Source of the DNA: Amycolatopsis sp. 2-15
GTDB taxonomy: Bacteria; Actinomycetota; Actinomycetes; Mycobacteriales; Pseudonocardiaceae
Direction: 5' to 3'
DNA: 64,000 bases
Assembly (NCBI RefSeq): GCF_030285625.1
Contig: NZ_CP127294.1
Span: forward strand, 5,366,501 to 5,430,500
Each line of letters opens with the position of its first letter. Position 1 is the stretch's first letter. The notes below the pieces were generated by a model. The model ran no database searches. It worked only from the letters and a program-made list of their open reading frames with translations, and was not told the origin of the DNA. This document shows positions 27,930 to 36,690 of this stretch, piece by piece. Both the position numbers and the translations under genes were made by a program.

Positions 27930-29000
27930 TCACGCCTGCGACTGGTGCGTCGGCCGCCGGCGCGCGAGTGCGCGCACTCGCGCGCGCAAGCCGGTGGCCG
28001 TCCCGGCCAACGGTGGCGACGCCCCGGCCGCTTTGCCGCGCAACCCCTCGACCAGCTCCGCCAGCGTCTCTTCGGTGCTGTGCCGAGGCTGCCACCCCAG
28101 CACGAGCTCCGCACGGGTCGTGTCCACGAGTGCCGCCCGGTCGGCGAGCTCGAGCCATCCGGGGTGCAGCGGCTGCAACCCGGCCGTCCAGGCGAGGCGG
28201 GCCGCGAACCGCGCCACCGGCTTGCCTACCGGCAGGCGCAGGCCGCCGAAGAGCCGTGCGAGGGCGTTGGCGTCCAGCACGTCCGGCGCGGCGAGGTTGA
28301 ACGGTCCGGTCGCGCGCTGCTCCAGGATCAGCCGCACGGCCGAGGCCACGTCGTCGGAGTGCACCGCCTGCACTCGCAAGCCGTTCCACAGCGGGATGGG
28401 CAGCAACCGCCCGCCCAGCAGCCCGGGTGGGATCACCGGGCCCAGCAGCCAGCGCGTGAACTCGCCCGCCGCCGGCCGCTGTAGCACCGCGCACGGCCGG
28501 ATCCGTGCCAGCTCGACTTGCGGGTGTGCCGCGGCGAATGCGTCGAGCACCGTCTCCAGCTCCGCCTTGCCGCGGCTGTAGGCGCTGGCCGGGATCCCCG
28601 TGCGCGGGAAATCTTCAGCCACCTTTTCGCCGCGCGGCCCCGGCCCGTACGCGGCCACCGACGAAGCGCACACCACGTGCCCGACGCCCGCTTTCGCCGC
28701 GGCGTCGAGCACGTGTCGGGTTCCGTCCTCGTTGGTGCGCCACATTGCCGGCTCGCGCCACGCCGGCGAGATCGCCCACGCGAGGTGCACGACCGCGTCC
28801 GCACCGTCGAACTCCAGCGCCAGTGCTTCCTCGGCCCCGGGTTCACCGAGGTCGAGCTGCAGCCAGGACACACCGGAGTACGGCTCGGCGGCGAGGTCGG
28901 GAACGCGCCGCGCGACGCCGGTCACCTCCCACGAGGAGCCCAGCTCGCGCAGCAGCGCCGTCCCGATGTTCCCGCTCGCACCGGTGATCACGATTCGCAC
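27930..29000 (-). CDS. NAD-dependent epimerase/dehydratase (extended SDR)
   Basis: 356 residues. The Rossmann motif MRIVITGASGNIGTALLREL opens the protein; DLGEPGAEEAL and AVVHLAWAISPAW follow, and the catalytic Tyr-Lys appears as SAYSRGK near residues 143-149 with the upstream Ser in CASSVAAYGPG. The C-terminal 60 residues are basic and Ala-rich. First gene of the pair with the FAD oxidoreductase. The sugar or steroid-like substrate cannot be inferred. Confidence 0.9.
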   Translation of the reverse strand: MRIVITGASGNIGTALLRELGSSWEVTGVARRVPDLAAEPYSGVSWLQLDLGEPGAEEALALEFDGADAVVHLAWAISPAWREPAMWRTNEDGTRHVLDAAAKAGVGHVVCASSVAAYGPGPRGEKVAEDFPRTGIPASAYSRGKAELETVLDAFAAAHPQVELARIRPCAVLQRPAAGEFTRWLLGPVIPPGLLGGRLLPIPLWNGLRVQAVHSDDVASAVRLILEQRATGPFNLAAPDVLDANALARLFGGLRLPVGKPVARFAARLAWTAGLQPLHPGWLELADRAALVDTTRAELVLGWQPRHSTEETLAELVEGLRGKAAGASPPLAGTATGLRARVRALARRRPTHQSQA

Positions 29001-29218
29001 TTTCCAGAACTACCCCGGTACAGAACACGGTAACCCGGTCATCGGGTCCTCGGTTTCGTCGTCGGCGGAACATCCTCATCGCTGACGGCCCGCACCTACC
29101 CGCTCCGGCCGTCGGTAAACCCGTGCTTGAAAAAATCGATGGTTGATGACGCCCGGTGCGGGTATGCCACGCGCCGAGCGCAGCCGACAGCACCGTTTTC
29201 CGGATCGAGGTGGCGGCG

Positions 29219-29536
29219 ATGGACTCAACGGTTCCGGGCGGGCGGAGGACCGTCTCAGCGCGGAACGCGGCTCGACGTCTCCGAGCGACCGAACGTCAGT
29301 TGAAAGCCACGGACGCGGTCTGGGTGCGGCGGACCTTCGGTGAGGTCGCGTGGCCCCTGGGTCGCGGCTGGTTGGCGGTGAACTTCGCCTTGGACGTCAT
29401 CGCGCTGGCGCTGATCCTGTTCGGCGTGCTCGTGGTGTTACCGGTGGCCTTCGCGGGATTCGTCCTGGGCAACATCGCCGTCTGCATGCACCTCGAACGC
29501 CAGAGCCGGAGCGAGGGCAATATGAGAAATCGGTGA
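29219..29536 (+). CDS. Small two-helix membrane protein of unknown function
   Basis: 105 residues from ATG 29219, preceded by AGGTGG. A basic N-terminal half (RRTVSARNAARRLRATERQL) is followed by two hydrophobic stretches: GWLAVNFALDVIALALILFG and VLVVLPVAFAGFVLGNIAVC. The short charged tail contains LERQSRSEGN. I do not recognise a family. Upstream start codons exist (29156) but lack a ribosome binding site. Confidence 0.55.
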   Translation: MDSTVPGGRRTVSARNAARRLRATERQLKATDAVWVRRTFGEVAWPLGRGWLAVNFALDVIALALILFGVLVVLPVAFAGFVLGNIAVCMHLERQSRSEGNMRNR

Positions 29537-29871
29537 CCCGCCGCCTGGTTGACGAAATTCTCACCCATTCGCTCCGTGGTCGCGAATGTGTGACACGCGC
29601 TCTTGAGCGTGGCCCGATCAGTCTCCTGGTGGTGGGGGTGGGGGCATGATCTCGATGCCGATCTGGCGTCGGAAGGGTTCGGCTGTGTTTCGCCGGTGGC
29701 CGGCTCGAGACAGGAGTTCTTGAAGTCGACAGACGGCACGCGTGCGCGCAGGCCGGGCAGGTCACCGAGGGTGGTCCACAGGATTGAGCTTCAGGATGCG
29801 GAGGGCCGTGTGCGGGCTCGGTGGTCCGAGGCTGCCGGCTGTGACAGGTCACTGTGATCGGATCGTCGGGT
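29537..29871. other. Gap without a supported gene
   Basis: Between the small membrane protein and the TerC-linked peptide there is a G-rich stretch (GTGGTGGGGGTGGGGGC near 29628-29645) but no frame with convincing codon use, and no strong hairpin was found. Confidence 0.5.
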
Positions 29872-29997
29872 TCAAGAGTCTGGGCCATTGGGTGGTCGAG
29901 GTGGGGTCAACGCCGCACAGGTGATCACCAGTGCAGCGAGGATGAGCAGGGTGAGGAAGAGCTCGATCAGGGCGTTGACGAGCAGTTCGGTTGCCAT
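29872..29997 (-). CDS. 41-residue single-helix membrane peptide downstream of TerC
   Basis: ATG 29997 lies 3 bases after the TerC stop. The peptide begins MATELLVNALIELFLTLLIL and continues AALVITCAAL before a Pro-rich tail TPPRPPNGPDS and TGA at 29872. It is one continuous hydrophobic helix with a small polar tail, in the position expected for translational coupling. Not recognised as a known family; it may be an accessory subunit of the TerC transporter. Confidence 0.6.
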   Translation of the reverse strand: MATELLVNALIELFLTLLILAALVITCAALTPPRPPNGPDS

Positions 29998-30000
29998 GGC

Positions 30001-31143
30001 TTAGTCCTGTCGGTTGTCAGCCGGGCTGTCACTCGCGTCTCGAGGGACGTCGGGCGTGTGTTCGCGGGCCTGCATGTCGGTGTGCCCGTTGGTGTGGTTG
30101 GCGGGTTCGGGCGTGCGGTGGGGTGTTCGGAGGCTGGTGGCGGTGACGGTGGCCAGGATGAGGACGATGACCGCCAAGGAGATCGGGGTGGGGATCTGCG
30201 GCACGGAAGGCCAGACGCCGTGTGCCCAGTGCAAGACCAGTTTCACCCCGATGAACGCGAGGATGATGGCGAGGCCGTGGTTGAGGTGGCGGAGTTTCGC
30301 CAGCGCGGTGTGCAGCACGAAGTACAGGGCGCGCAGACCGAGCAAGGCGAAGGCGTTGGTGGCGAACACCAAATAGGGATCTTCGGTGATGCCATAGACC
30401 GCGGGCACCGAGTCGACCGCGAACACCACGTCAGTGGTGAACACGGCCACCACCACGACCACCAACGGGGTGTACACCCGTTTCCCATGCTCACGCACGG
30501 ACAACCGGGCTCCCCTGTAGTCATCGGTGATCGAGACGAACCTGCGCAGCAGCCGCACTGATCGCATCCGCGAGGTATCCGGCTCGGCATCCGCACCGGT
30601 CAGCGCCTGGTGCAGGATCTTCACCGCCGACGCGAAGAGGACCAGCCCGAACACGAGGAACGCCCAGGTTCCCGCCGCCAGCAGTGCGGCGCCGGCCGCG
30701 ATGAACACACCCCGCAATACCAGCGCGCCCACAATGCCGTAAAGCAACACCCGCTGCTGCAGCGCGGGTGGGACCACGAACGCGGCCAGCAGCAGCATGA
30801 ACACGAACAGGTTGTCCACCGACAGGGACTTCTCGACGACGAAGCCGGTCAGGAACTCCACCCCCTGCGCGCCCCCGAACGCTGCCCACAGCCAGGCGCC
30901 GAACACCACCGGCAACGTCAGGTAGAACGCTGACCAGCCAACGGCCTCTCGCATGGACACTTCGTGGGGACGCCGCGTCATCATGAAGTCAGCGACCAGC
31001 AACACCACCAGGACCGCGATGCTGATCAGCCACAACCACGGGGACCCCACCGACTCCGTCGGAGCCGCCACCACGACCTCCGCAGAAGCTGGCGGGGCTG
31101 CCGCCGTTGCGGCGGCCGGGTCGGCGATGGACAAGGCGGGCAT
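30001..31143 (-). CDS. TerC/Alx-family membrane transporter
   Basis: 380 residues from ATG 31143, decided by GAGGAGG five bases upstream. The family signature EKSLSVDNLFVFMLLLAAF carries the conserved acidic and Asn residues within a membrane helix, and FTTDVVFAVDSVPAVYGITE the second acidic pair; FATNAFALLGLRALYFVL follows. Nine or so membrane segments and a His/Pro-rich cytoplasmic tail. TerC/Alx proteins are now mainly viewed as manganese exporters, some linked to tellurite resistance or metallation of exported enzymes. A candidate manganese riboswitch lies in the leader. Confidence 0.92.
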   Translation of the reverse strand: MPALSIADPAAATAAAPPASAEVVVAAPTESVGSPWLWLISIAVLVVLLVADFMMTRRPHEVSMREAVGWSAFYLTLPVVFGAWLWAAFGGAQGVEFLTGFVVEKSLSVDNLFVFMLLLAAFVVPPALQQRVLLYGIVGALVLRGVFIAAGAALLAAGTWAFLVFGLVLFASAVKILHQALTGADAEPDTSRMRSVRLLRRFVSITDDYRGARLSVREHGKRVYTPLVVVVVAVFTTDVVFAVDSVPAVYGITEDPYLVFATNAFALLGLRALYFVLHTALAKLRHLNHGLAIILAFIGVKLVLHWAHGVWPSVPQIPTPISLAVIVLILATVTATSLRTPHRTPEPANHTNGHTDMQAREHTPDVPRDASDSPADNRQD

Positions 31144-31159
31144 CAGGACCTCCTCGAAC

Positions 31160-31300
31160 GAGCGCGCACACTGGCGCATGTTCGAGGTCTCCTTCACCCG
31201 GTACACCGACACTCGTGGCGCCGACGTCGGGCGGACTCCCGGGGACATCAACGGGATGTCCGTATTGACCGGGCAAACCCTGCGGAAGTACTCCCCTCGC
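31160..31300 (-). promoter_or_regulatory. Candidate yybP-ykoY (manganese) riboswitch in the terC leader
   Basis: On the minus strand the leader contains GAGGGGAGTACTTCCGCAGG, matching the GGGGAGUA start typical of this riboswitch, followed by GC-rich pairing segments (GGACATCCCGTTGATGTCC is a near-perfect hairpin) and CCGCCCGACGTCGG about 20 bases upstream of the TerC ribosome binding site. Gene context (TerC) fits well. The full consensus was not aligned. Confidence 0.45.
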
Positions 31301-31322
31301 AGCCAGTATCGCTCCGTGCCCG

Positions 31323-31500
31323 TTGAAAGTGAAGATCAGTGAAAAGATAGTGGTGGCCACTGGGGTGCTGATGGGTCAGCGCTGCCGTGCGCCGCACGAG
31401 GCGTTCGCGCTGCTGGTGGACGATCACAGGACACCACTATCAAGCTCCGCGACGTCACCCAGGCATTCCTACCTCGGGCGACTCGCAGAATCACTTCAGG
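31323..31500 (+). pseudogene. ANTAR-domain fragment
   Basis: One frame reads EKIVVATGVLMGQRCRAPHE and AFALLVDDH, then a frameshift near 31425 leads to DTTIKLRDVTQAFL. Together this is the core of an ANTAR domain (ATGVLMxRxxCxxxEAFxLL ... LRxVAxxxL). The rest of the parent protein is absent. Confidence 0.65.
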
Positions 31501-31507
31501 CTCGGTG

Positions 31508-31879
31508 CGATTGACGAGTGGTTCTCCTCAGGCCTGGCCGGGATCAAGCAGGCGCCCGGGGTCCCAGGGCTACTCGAAGATCATCGTCAAGCCCGCGGTG
31601 GTCGGTGACCTGGCCTCCGCGAGGGGCGAGTACCGCTCGGCCCCAAGGCACGATTTCGAGCGCGTGGACGCGCGTGCGCAACTCCGTTTCGAGGACCGTG
31701 CCGGTGCCGGCCAACCCCTCGTCCGAGATCTGGGTGCGGACCTGAAGAACGCCGGCAAATCGGCTGCCAAAGCCGGCGCCGGGCTGAAGGCGAGCCGTAC
31801 CGAGGTCGGCACAACGTATGACTACGTGGTGTTCCCAGCCGACTCCGGCACCTACACACTCCGCGGTGCGGTGGCCTAA
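31508..31879 (+). pseudogene. C-terminal fragment of a GH78 alpha-L-rhamnosidase-like protein
   Basis: Pieces in successive frames: IDEWFSSGLAGIKQAPGVPG, then GYSKIIVKPAVVGDLASARG and EYRS, then GTISSAW and TVPVPANPSSEIWV, and finally YDYVVFPADSGTYTLRGAVA before TAA at 31877. This is the conserved order at the end of GH78 enzymes (PGxxGxxxIxIxPxxxGDL...W...GxYxF). At least three frameshifts. A strong terminator follows, as if the parent gene once ended a transcript. Confidence 0.65.
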
Positions 31880-31887
31880 ACGAGGCG

Positions 31888-31927
31888 AAGGGACCCGGGC
31901 CAAAACAGATTCCGGCCCGGGTCCCTT
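31888..31927 (+). terminator. 14-bp perfect terminator hairpin
   Basis: AAGGGACCCGGGCC pairs perfectly with GGCCCGGGTCCCTT around a 12-base A-rich loop, 9 bases after the stop of the rhamnosidase fragment. The flanking A and T pairs make it work in both directions, so it may also serve the minus-strand fragment ending at 31939. Confidence 0.75.
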
Positions 31928-31938
31928 ATCAAGCAAGT

Positions 31939-32040
31939 TCACACCGCGGCCGGCCGCTCCACGTAAGTCCGCGTCAGAATCTTCGGATCCACACCGGCCA
32001 GGTCTAGATCGGTCTCTTCGCGCAGCTTGCGGATATCGAG
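31939..32040 (-). pseudogene. C-terminal fragment of an unidentified protein
   Basis: The minus strand encodes LDIRKLREETDLDLAGVDPK then ILTRTYVERPAAV and TGA. The codon bias and helical pattern look like a true protein C-terminus, but only about 33 codons exist before it abuts another fragment on the other strand at 32041. Family not recognised. Confidence 0.4.
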
Positions 32041-32225
32041 GAGCTGCTCGACTCGTTCGATGCGAACTACCTGGGCTTGTCGGCGGTGATGGCTCCGGTG
32101 ATCATGGGCAATCCGGACCGGCCCAAGCTCGGTGAGGAGTTGAAGAGCAGCTTTTGCCGCACTGACAAGGCGATCGCGCAGGTTTTGCGCAGGCCACGTT
32201 CCTGTCAGACAACCGCGTGGACCTA
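32041..32225 (+). pseudogene. Fragment of an RsbQ-like alpha/beta hydrolase
   Basis: ELLDSFDANYLGLSAVMAPV, IMGNPDRPKLGEELKSSF and CRTDKAIAQ, then after a one-base shift AQATFLSDNRVDL. This is the cap region of RsbQ/KAI2-like hydrolases (YxGWxxxMAPxIMGNxxRPELxxELxxSFCxxDP). Neither the nucleophile Ser nor the His is present. Confidence 0.7.
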
Positions 32226-32835
32226 CCTGATCTTCCTCGTCGCCGCAACAGTCGCCCGCGCGATCGGGGGGCTGGTGCGCCGCACCACGGGCGACACCCC
32301 GACGGGGAAGATCGTCCGCACCGTCGTCCGGCCATGATCATGGGGATCGCCCGTTTTCATGATCCTCACACAGCTGGGGACTTCACCGGGGATCGTCGCG
32401 CGCTCGGTGGGCGCGATGCGGCCGCTGACGTGGTCGATTCCGGTTACCGGAAGGCCCGGGAACAGTCCGGCATGGTCACGTCCGATGTGGCGACCGGGAA
32501 GTAGCACGCCGTCACCGCCAAGTAGAAGGCCGAGGTGACGGTCGGCGATCAGAGATCGAGCACCCCGCCCGCGCAGACCCCGCACAGACTCCGTCGACGC
32601 CCACCACTAACGGCACGTACCGGTCGTGACACCTGGAGGGCAGTGTCTCCTCCCGGCCGCAGCGCCGCGGACGACACGGGCCGCCGGCCCGGGGTCGCCG
32701 TCCTGAGGGCTGACAGGGCCCAGCGCCGGCGGTCAGGCGATGACCGGAGCGAGTGATCGAGGAGGCCAGTTTCGCGATCGTCGTCCGGCAGGCCTGAAGC
32801 CGCCAGCGACTAATCGCCGAAAAGCAAAGTGATGA
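32226..32835. other. Gap with short unrecognised frames
   Basis: A hydrophobic stretch TYLIFLVAATVARAIGGLVR followed by RTTGDTPTGK (32215-32330) and a short frame ending at 32504 (DFTGDRRALGGRDAAADVVD) may be further remnants, but I recognise neither. No strong hairpins or RNA genes were seen. Confidence 0.4.
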
Positions 32836-32872
32836 GTTAAATAGGTAAGCTAGAAGTTAAAACAGGTAAGCT
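32836..32872 (+). promoter_or_regulatory. AT-rich direct repeat upstream of the phosphoesterase gene
   Basis: GTTAAATAGGTAAGCT and GTTAAAACAGGTAAGCT are two direct copies whose starts lie 20 bases apart, in an unusually AT-rich patch about 300 bases before the phosphoesterase start. The GTT-led direct repeat at about two helical turns recalls binding sites of OmpR-type regulators such as PhoP, whose targets include phosphatases. The sequence is not a match to the Streptomyces PHO box (GTTCACC), so the identity of the regulator is open. Confidence 0.4.
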
Positions 32873-33164
32873 GTGGGCCAATTGGTAGCTCGGCTAAAAG
32901 TCGTGGACGGGCCCTGCGCTCGATCGGCGGTTGAGTTCGCACGGCCAGCGGCAATGCCGAACGGGTCTCGTCGATTTCACCGTATTGTTTGGTTTGCCGT
33001 CTTTGACGGTGGCAGGTGCTCGTCTGACCCTGTTCTGACGGCGAGCCGTAACCCGCTGGCCATCCCTTTACTCCGCCAGTGCAATCACGCGTTCGGTGCC
33101 GCGCCGTCTTGGGGTTGTTTAGTTCCCGGAGTCCCCTCCGAACATTTGTTCTGTGAAAGGATCG

Positions 33165-35891
33165 ATGGTGCAAGTTCAACGACGACGGTTTGCAGCGCGC
33201 AAGCGCTGGACGTTCGCCGGCTCTGCCGTGGTCATGCTCACGGTCGGCGGCGTCGCGTCCGCCGCGGTGGCCCACGTCCCGGCCAACCCGTTCGGCACGA
33301 GCACGCTCGGGCAGCACGACGCGGCCGGGCGGATCCTGACGTCGGACAACCACTGGCTCTCCCCGTTCGGAGCGCGTGCGGCCACGTTCTCCGCGCAATC
33401 GATCGGTAGCGCCATCAGCCCGGACGGTTCGAAGGTGGCGGTGCAGACGGGTGGCGACAACTCCGGTAAGCCGTCGATCACCATCCTTGACGCCGCAAGC
33501 GGTTCGGTGCTGCAGACGTTCGGCGGCACCGGTGTCGCGGCGCCGGTGTATTCGCCCGACGGCTCAGCACTGTATGCCGCCACGACGTCCAGCGTCCTGA
33601 AGTACACGGTCGCCTCAAACGGCATGATCACCAACCCGACCGCGCCGGCGAAGCTCGCGCTGCCGGGCGGGTCGTTGCCGTACGGGCTGACGCTGTCATC
33701 CGACGGCGCGAAGCTGTACCTCGCGCTGAGCGGCAGCAACAAGCTCGGCGTGGTCGACACCGCCACGAACACGCTCATCGTCCAGGTGGCGGTGGGGAAT
33801 GCGCCGCAGGCCGTCACGATCGTCGGGAACAAGGCGTTCGTGTCGAACCGTGGTGGCCGTACGGCCGTCGCCGGCGACACGACCAACAAGTCCGACGGCA
33901 CGAACATCGTGTCCGACCCGGTGACCGGTGCTTCGGCGACGGGCACGGTCTCGGTGGTGGACCTCGGGACCAACACGGTCGTCGACACCGTCAACGTCGG
34001 TCTCCAGCCGACGTCACTGACCCAGCACGACGGCGCCGTGTTCGTCACCAACACCAACAGCGACACCGTCTCGGTCATCGACGCGGCCACGCACAAGGTG
34101 ACGCAGACCGTCAACGTGGAGCCGCTGCCCGGCATCCAGGTCGGTTCGTCGCCGAACTCGATCGCGTTCACCGACGCGAAGCACATGCTGGTGAGCGTCG
34201 GCCGTGACAATGCGCTCGCGCAGTTCGAATACGACGGCCCCCGCAGACCGGTGAAGTACCAGGGCCTGATCCCGACAGACTGGTACCCCAACCAGGTTCA
34301 GTTCGACGCCAAGCTGGGCAAGGTCGTCGTCAGCAACCAGCAGGGCATCGGCACCGACGGCGCTCCGCAGAGCCATGCCTACAAGGGCACGCTGACCTCC
34401 TTCGCCATGCCGGAGGGCCGGCAGCTCGCCGACACGACCCGGCAGGTGTTCAGCAACAACGCCTGGGACCGCCCGGCGCAGGCCGGGAACGAGCAGTCGG
34501 ACGCCAACGGCCACGGCCGGCTGACCGCGATCCCGCGGCAGCACGGTGAGACGTCGCCGATCAAGCACGTGTTCATGATCATCAAGGAGAACCGGACCTA
34601 CGACCAGATCCTCGGCGACCTGGGCAAGGGCAACGGCGACCCGTCACGGACCAACTTCGGTGCCGCTGTCACGCCGAACGAGCACAGCATGGCGAACACG
34701 TTCACGACGTTCGACAACTTCTACGACAACGGCATGCTGTCGGCGGACGGGCACAACTGGCTGACGCAGGCCGAGCCCAACGACTACCTGGCGCAGGACG
34801 CGGCCAGCGCCTGGGCCCGGAGCTACCCCTACAACGCACGCGACGCGCTGGCCTACCAGCGCGATGGGTTCATCTGGGACGCCGCCGCACGCGCCGGCAA
34901 GTCGGCGCGCAACTACGGCGAATACGAGGCCATCGCCAGCGGAACCCCCGGCTCGTGGCAGCAGTACTACGCGGACTCGCAGATCCTCGAGGGCAAGGCC
35001 ACCGGCAACCTCCCGGTGGCGATGGACGCGTACAAGTCGTACTCCGACGTGCCGTCGAACAACGCCATCAGCAACCCGAACTTCCCGCAGTTCAACCTGG
35101 CCATCCCCGACCAGTACAAGGTCGACGTCTGGGAGCAGGACTTCAAGAAGGCCGAGCAGACCGGTGATCTGCCGGCTCTGACGACCATGTCGCTGCCCAA
35201 CGACCACACCGGTGGACCCGCGACCGCGCGGGCCCAGGTCGCCGACAACGACCTGGCCGTCGGTCGGATGATCTCCGACATCTCACACAGCCAGTTCTGG
35301 AAGGACTCGGCCGTGTTCGTGTTCGAGGACGACACCCAGGCCGGCACCGACCACGTCGACGGACACCGCGCGCCGTTCTTCATCGCCAGCCCGTACGCCA
35401 AGCGCGGCGTCGTCAACAGTGAGTACTTCACGCAGGTCAACGCCGTGAAGACGATCGAACAAATCCTCGGGATGCAGCCGCTGAACCAGGAGGACCGCGC
35501 CGCGACGCCGATGTTCAGCGCGTTCACCGACACGCCGGACTTCACGCCCTACACCACGGTGGCCAACCAGATCCCGCTCACCGAAGGCGTGAGCAACCTG
35601 ATCCCGGTGACTCCGGCGGCGGGTTCCTCGTCGGCTCAGGCGAGCGTGGCCCCGGCCGCTCCCGCCGACCAGCAGCAGACGGCCGATGCCTGGGCCAAGT
35701 GGCACCAGGACGAGGCGATGCCGAAGCTCACTGGAGAACACGCTCAGGTCGACGGAGTGAACCAGCCGCAGCTGGGCCGGTACGACTGGTACACCTCGAC
35801 CGGGTGGACCAAGCCGTTCCCCGGAGACAACAAGATCCTCCGGCCCGACGAGGTTCCCGGCCGCTACCTGTTCAACGGAGACAACGACTAA
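33165..35891 (+). CDS. Secreted bifunctional YncE-like beta-propeller / phosphoesterase
   Basis: 908 residues from ATG 33165 (AAGGA upstream; GTG 33153 is an alternative). A signal peptide RRRFAARKRWTFAGSAVVML followed by TVGGVASAAVA is clear. Residues 60-420 form a beta-propeller with repeated LGVVDTATNTLIVQVAVGNA, VSVVDLGTNTVVDTVNVGLQ and VSVIDAATHKVTQTVNVEPL. The phosphoesterase domain starts at KHVFMIIKENRTYDQILGDL (metal-binding Glu-Asn) and has DNFYDNGMLSADGHNWLTQA, SLPNDHTGG and VFVFEDDTQAGTDHVDGHRA, typical of phospholipase C/acid phosphatase-type enzymes. Exported, perhaps for phosphate scavenging; a perfect terminator follows. Confidence 0.9.
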   Translation: MVQVQRRRFAARKRWTFAGSAVVMLTVGGVASAAVAHVPANPFGTSTLGQHDAAGRILTSDNHWLSPFGARAATFSAQSIGSAISPDGSKVAVQTGGDNSGKPSITILDAASGSVLQTFGGTGVAAPVYSPDGSALYAATTSSVLKYTVASNGMITNPTAPAKLALPGGSLPYGLTLSSDGAKLYLALSGSNKLGVVDTATNTLIVQVAVGNAPQAVTIVGNKAFVSNRGGRTAVAGDTTNKSDGTNIVSDPVTGASATGTVSVVDLGTNTVVDTVNVGLQPTSLTQHDGAVFVTNTNSDTVSVIDAATHKVTQTVNVEPLPGIQVGSSPNSIAFTDAKHMLVSVGRDNALAQFEYDGPRRPVKYQGLIPTDWYPNQVQFDAKLGKVVVSNQQGIGTDGAPQSHAYKGTLTSFAMPEGRQLADTTRQVFSNNAWDRPAQAGNEQSDANGHGRLTAIPRQHGETSPIKHVFMIIKENRTYDQILGDLGKGNGDPSRTNFGAAVTPNEHSMANTFTTFDNFYDNGMLSADGHNWLTQAEPNDYLAQDAASAWARSYPYNARDALAYQRDGFIWDAAARAGKSARNYGEYEAIASGTPGSWQQYYADSQILEGKATGNLPVAMDAYKSYSDVPSNNAISNPNFPQFNLAIPDQYKVDVWEQDFKKAEQTGDLPALTTMSLPNDHTGGPATARAQVADNDLAVGRMISDISHSQFWKDSAVFVFEDDTQAGTDHVDGHRAPFFIASPYAKRGVVNSEYFTQVNAVKTIEQILGMQPLNQEDRAATPMFSAFTDTPDFTPYTTVANQIPLTEGVSNLIPVTPAAGSSSAQASVAPAAPADQQQTADAWAKWHQDEAMPKLTGEHAQVDGVNQPQLGRYDWYTSTGWTKPFPGDNKILRPDEVPGRYLFNGDND

Positions 35892-35910
35892 ACAGCCTGC
35901 CGTCACCGAG

Positions 35911-35946
35911 TGTCGGCCGGGGCCCGCTCTTGGGCCCCGGCCGACA
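35911..35946 (+). terminator. 15-bp perfect terminator hairpin
   Basis: TGTCGGCCGGGGCCC and GGGCCCCGGCCGACA flank a 6-base loop, 19 bases after the phosphoesterase stop. TTTC follows the stem. Confidence 0.85.
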
Positions 35947-36690
35947 TTTCCGCAGTGTGCCAGATGTCTCGCCTCGCGAGGCGGCACTCGAAGCGGCGGC
36001 GCGAGACGATCGACGCCCCCGGCAAAGGAAGGCGATCGAACGTACCGTGTGTGATTGTTCTGGTGAGGTACGTCGTAGGCCCGACGTGTCCCGACCCGCC
36101 AATCTCGCCGCGACGGCGTCAGCAGCGTGCTCACGCGCCCCAACCCCTCGGGAGCGCTGCAGAGCATCGGCGTCTCCCAGGCCTTGAGCGCCGCCGCACG
36201 CACCGAAGCCGGCCGCATCTCGCGCTCACCGGCGAGCCACCGCGGAGGATCTCCACCGGCGTGTTCGGCCGCCACAGTGTGACTGAATACCGCCCGGTGC
36301 ACCCCAACTTGGTCGTGGAGATCCACGCCGAAAGCTTTGTCCTGGCCTTCATCAACCGGCCTGGCCCCGAGTGCACCGCGTGCGCCTCCCGGTGCACCCC
36401 AACTTGGTCGTGGAGATCCACGCCGAAAGCTTTGTCCTGGCCTTCATCAACCGGCCTGGCCCCGAGTGCACCGCGTGCGCCTCGACCTCACTCCGGACGA
36501 CGTCGAAACCCGAGGGCGACGCATTCGCGTGACCGAACCCGCTGCGCAGCCCGCACATCACCGCGGCGCAGCTGCTGCCGACTTCCGTCATTAGCCTTCC
36601 AGGACAACGGCATGACGGCACCTCCTTGCCGGTGGGTAGCGCCCAAAGGCGTCTTCCCATTCTCGAGGCCCAGCCGGCTAGCGTCGGAAC
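35947..36690. other. Gene-poor stretch with a tandem duplication
   Basis: No frame is convincing across this stretch. Around the 95-bp tandem repeat (36293-36483) one frame reads VHPNLVVEIHAESFV and another HRVRLDLTPDDVE, which together recall the OB-domain end of ATP-dependent DNA ligases, but the match is short and I rate it as weak. Confidence 0.35.
36293..36483 (+). repeat. Tandem duplication of a 95-bp unit
   Basis: Two head-to-tail copies, each running from CCCGGTGCACCCCAACTTGG to GTGCACCGCGTGCGCCTC, with starts at 36293 and 36388. No differences between copies were noticed. The unit length is not a multiple of three, so any gene across it would be frameshifted. Confidence 0.9.

Noticed and set aside
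36293..36540. A DNA ligase gene fragment at the 95-bp repeat
   Set aside because: The similarity to ligase OB domains rests on two short stretches in different frames; kept only as a remark, unlike the clear fragment at 37376-37759.
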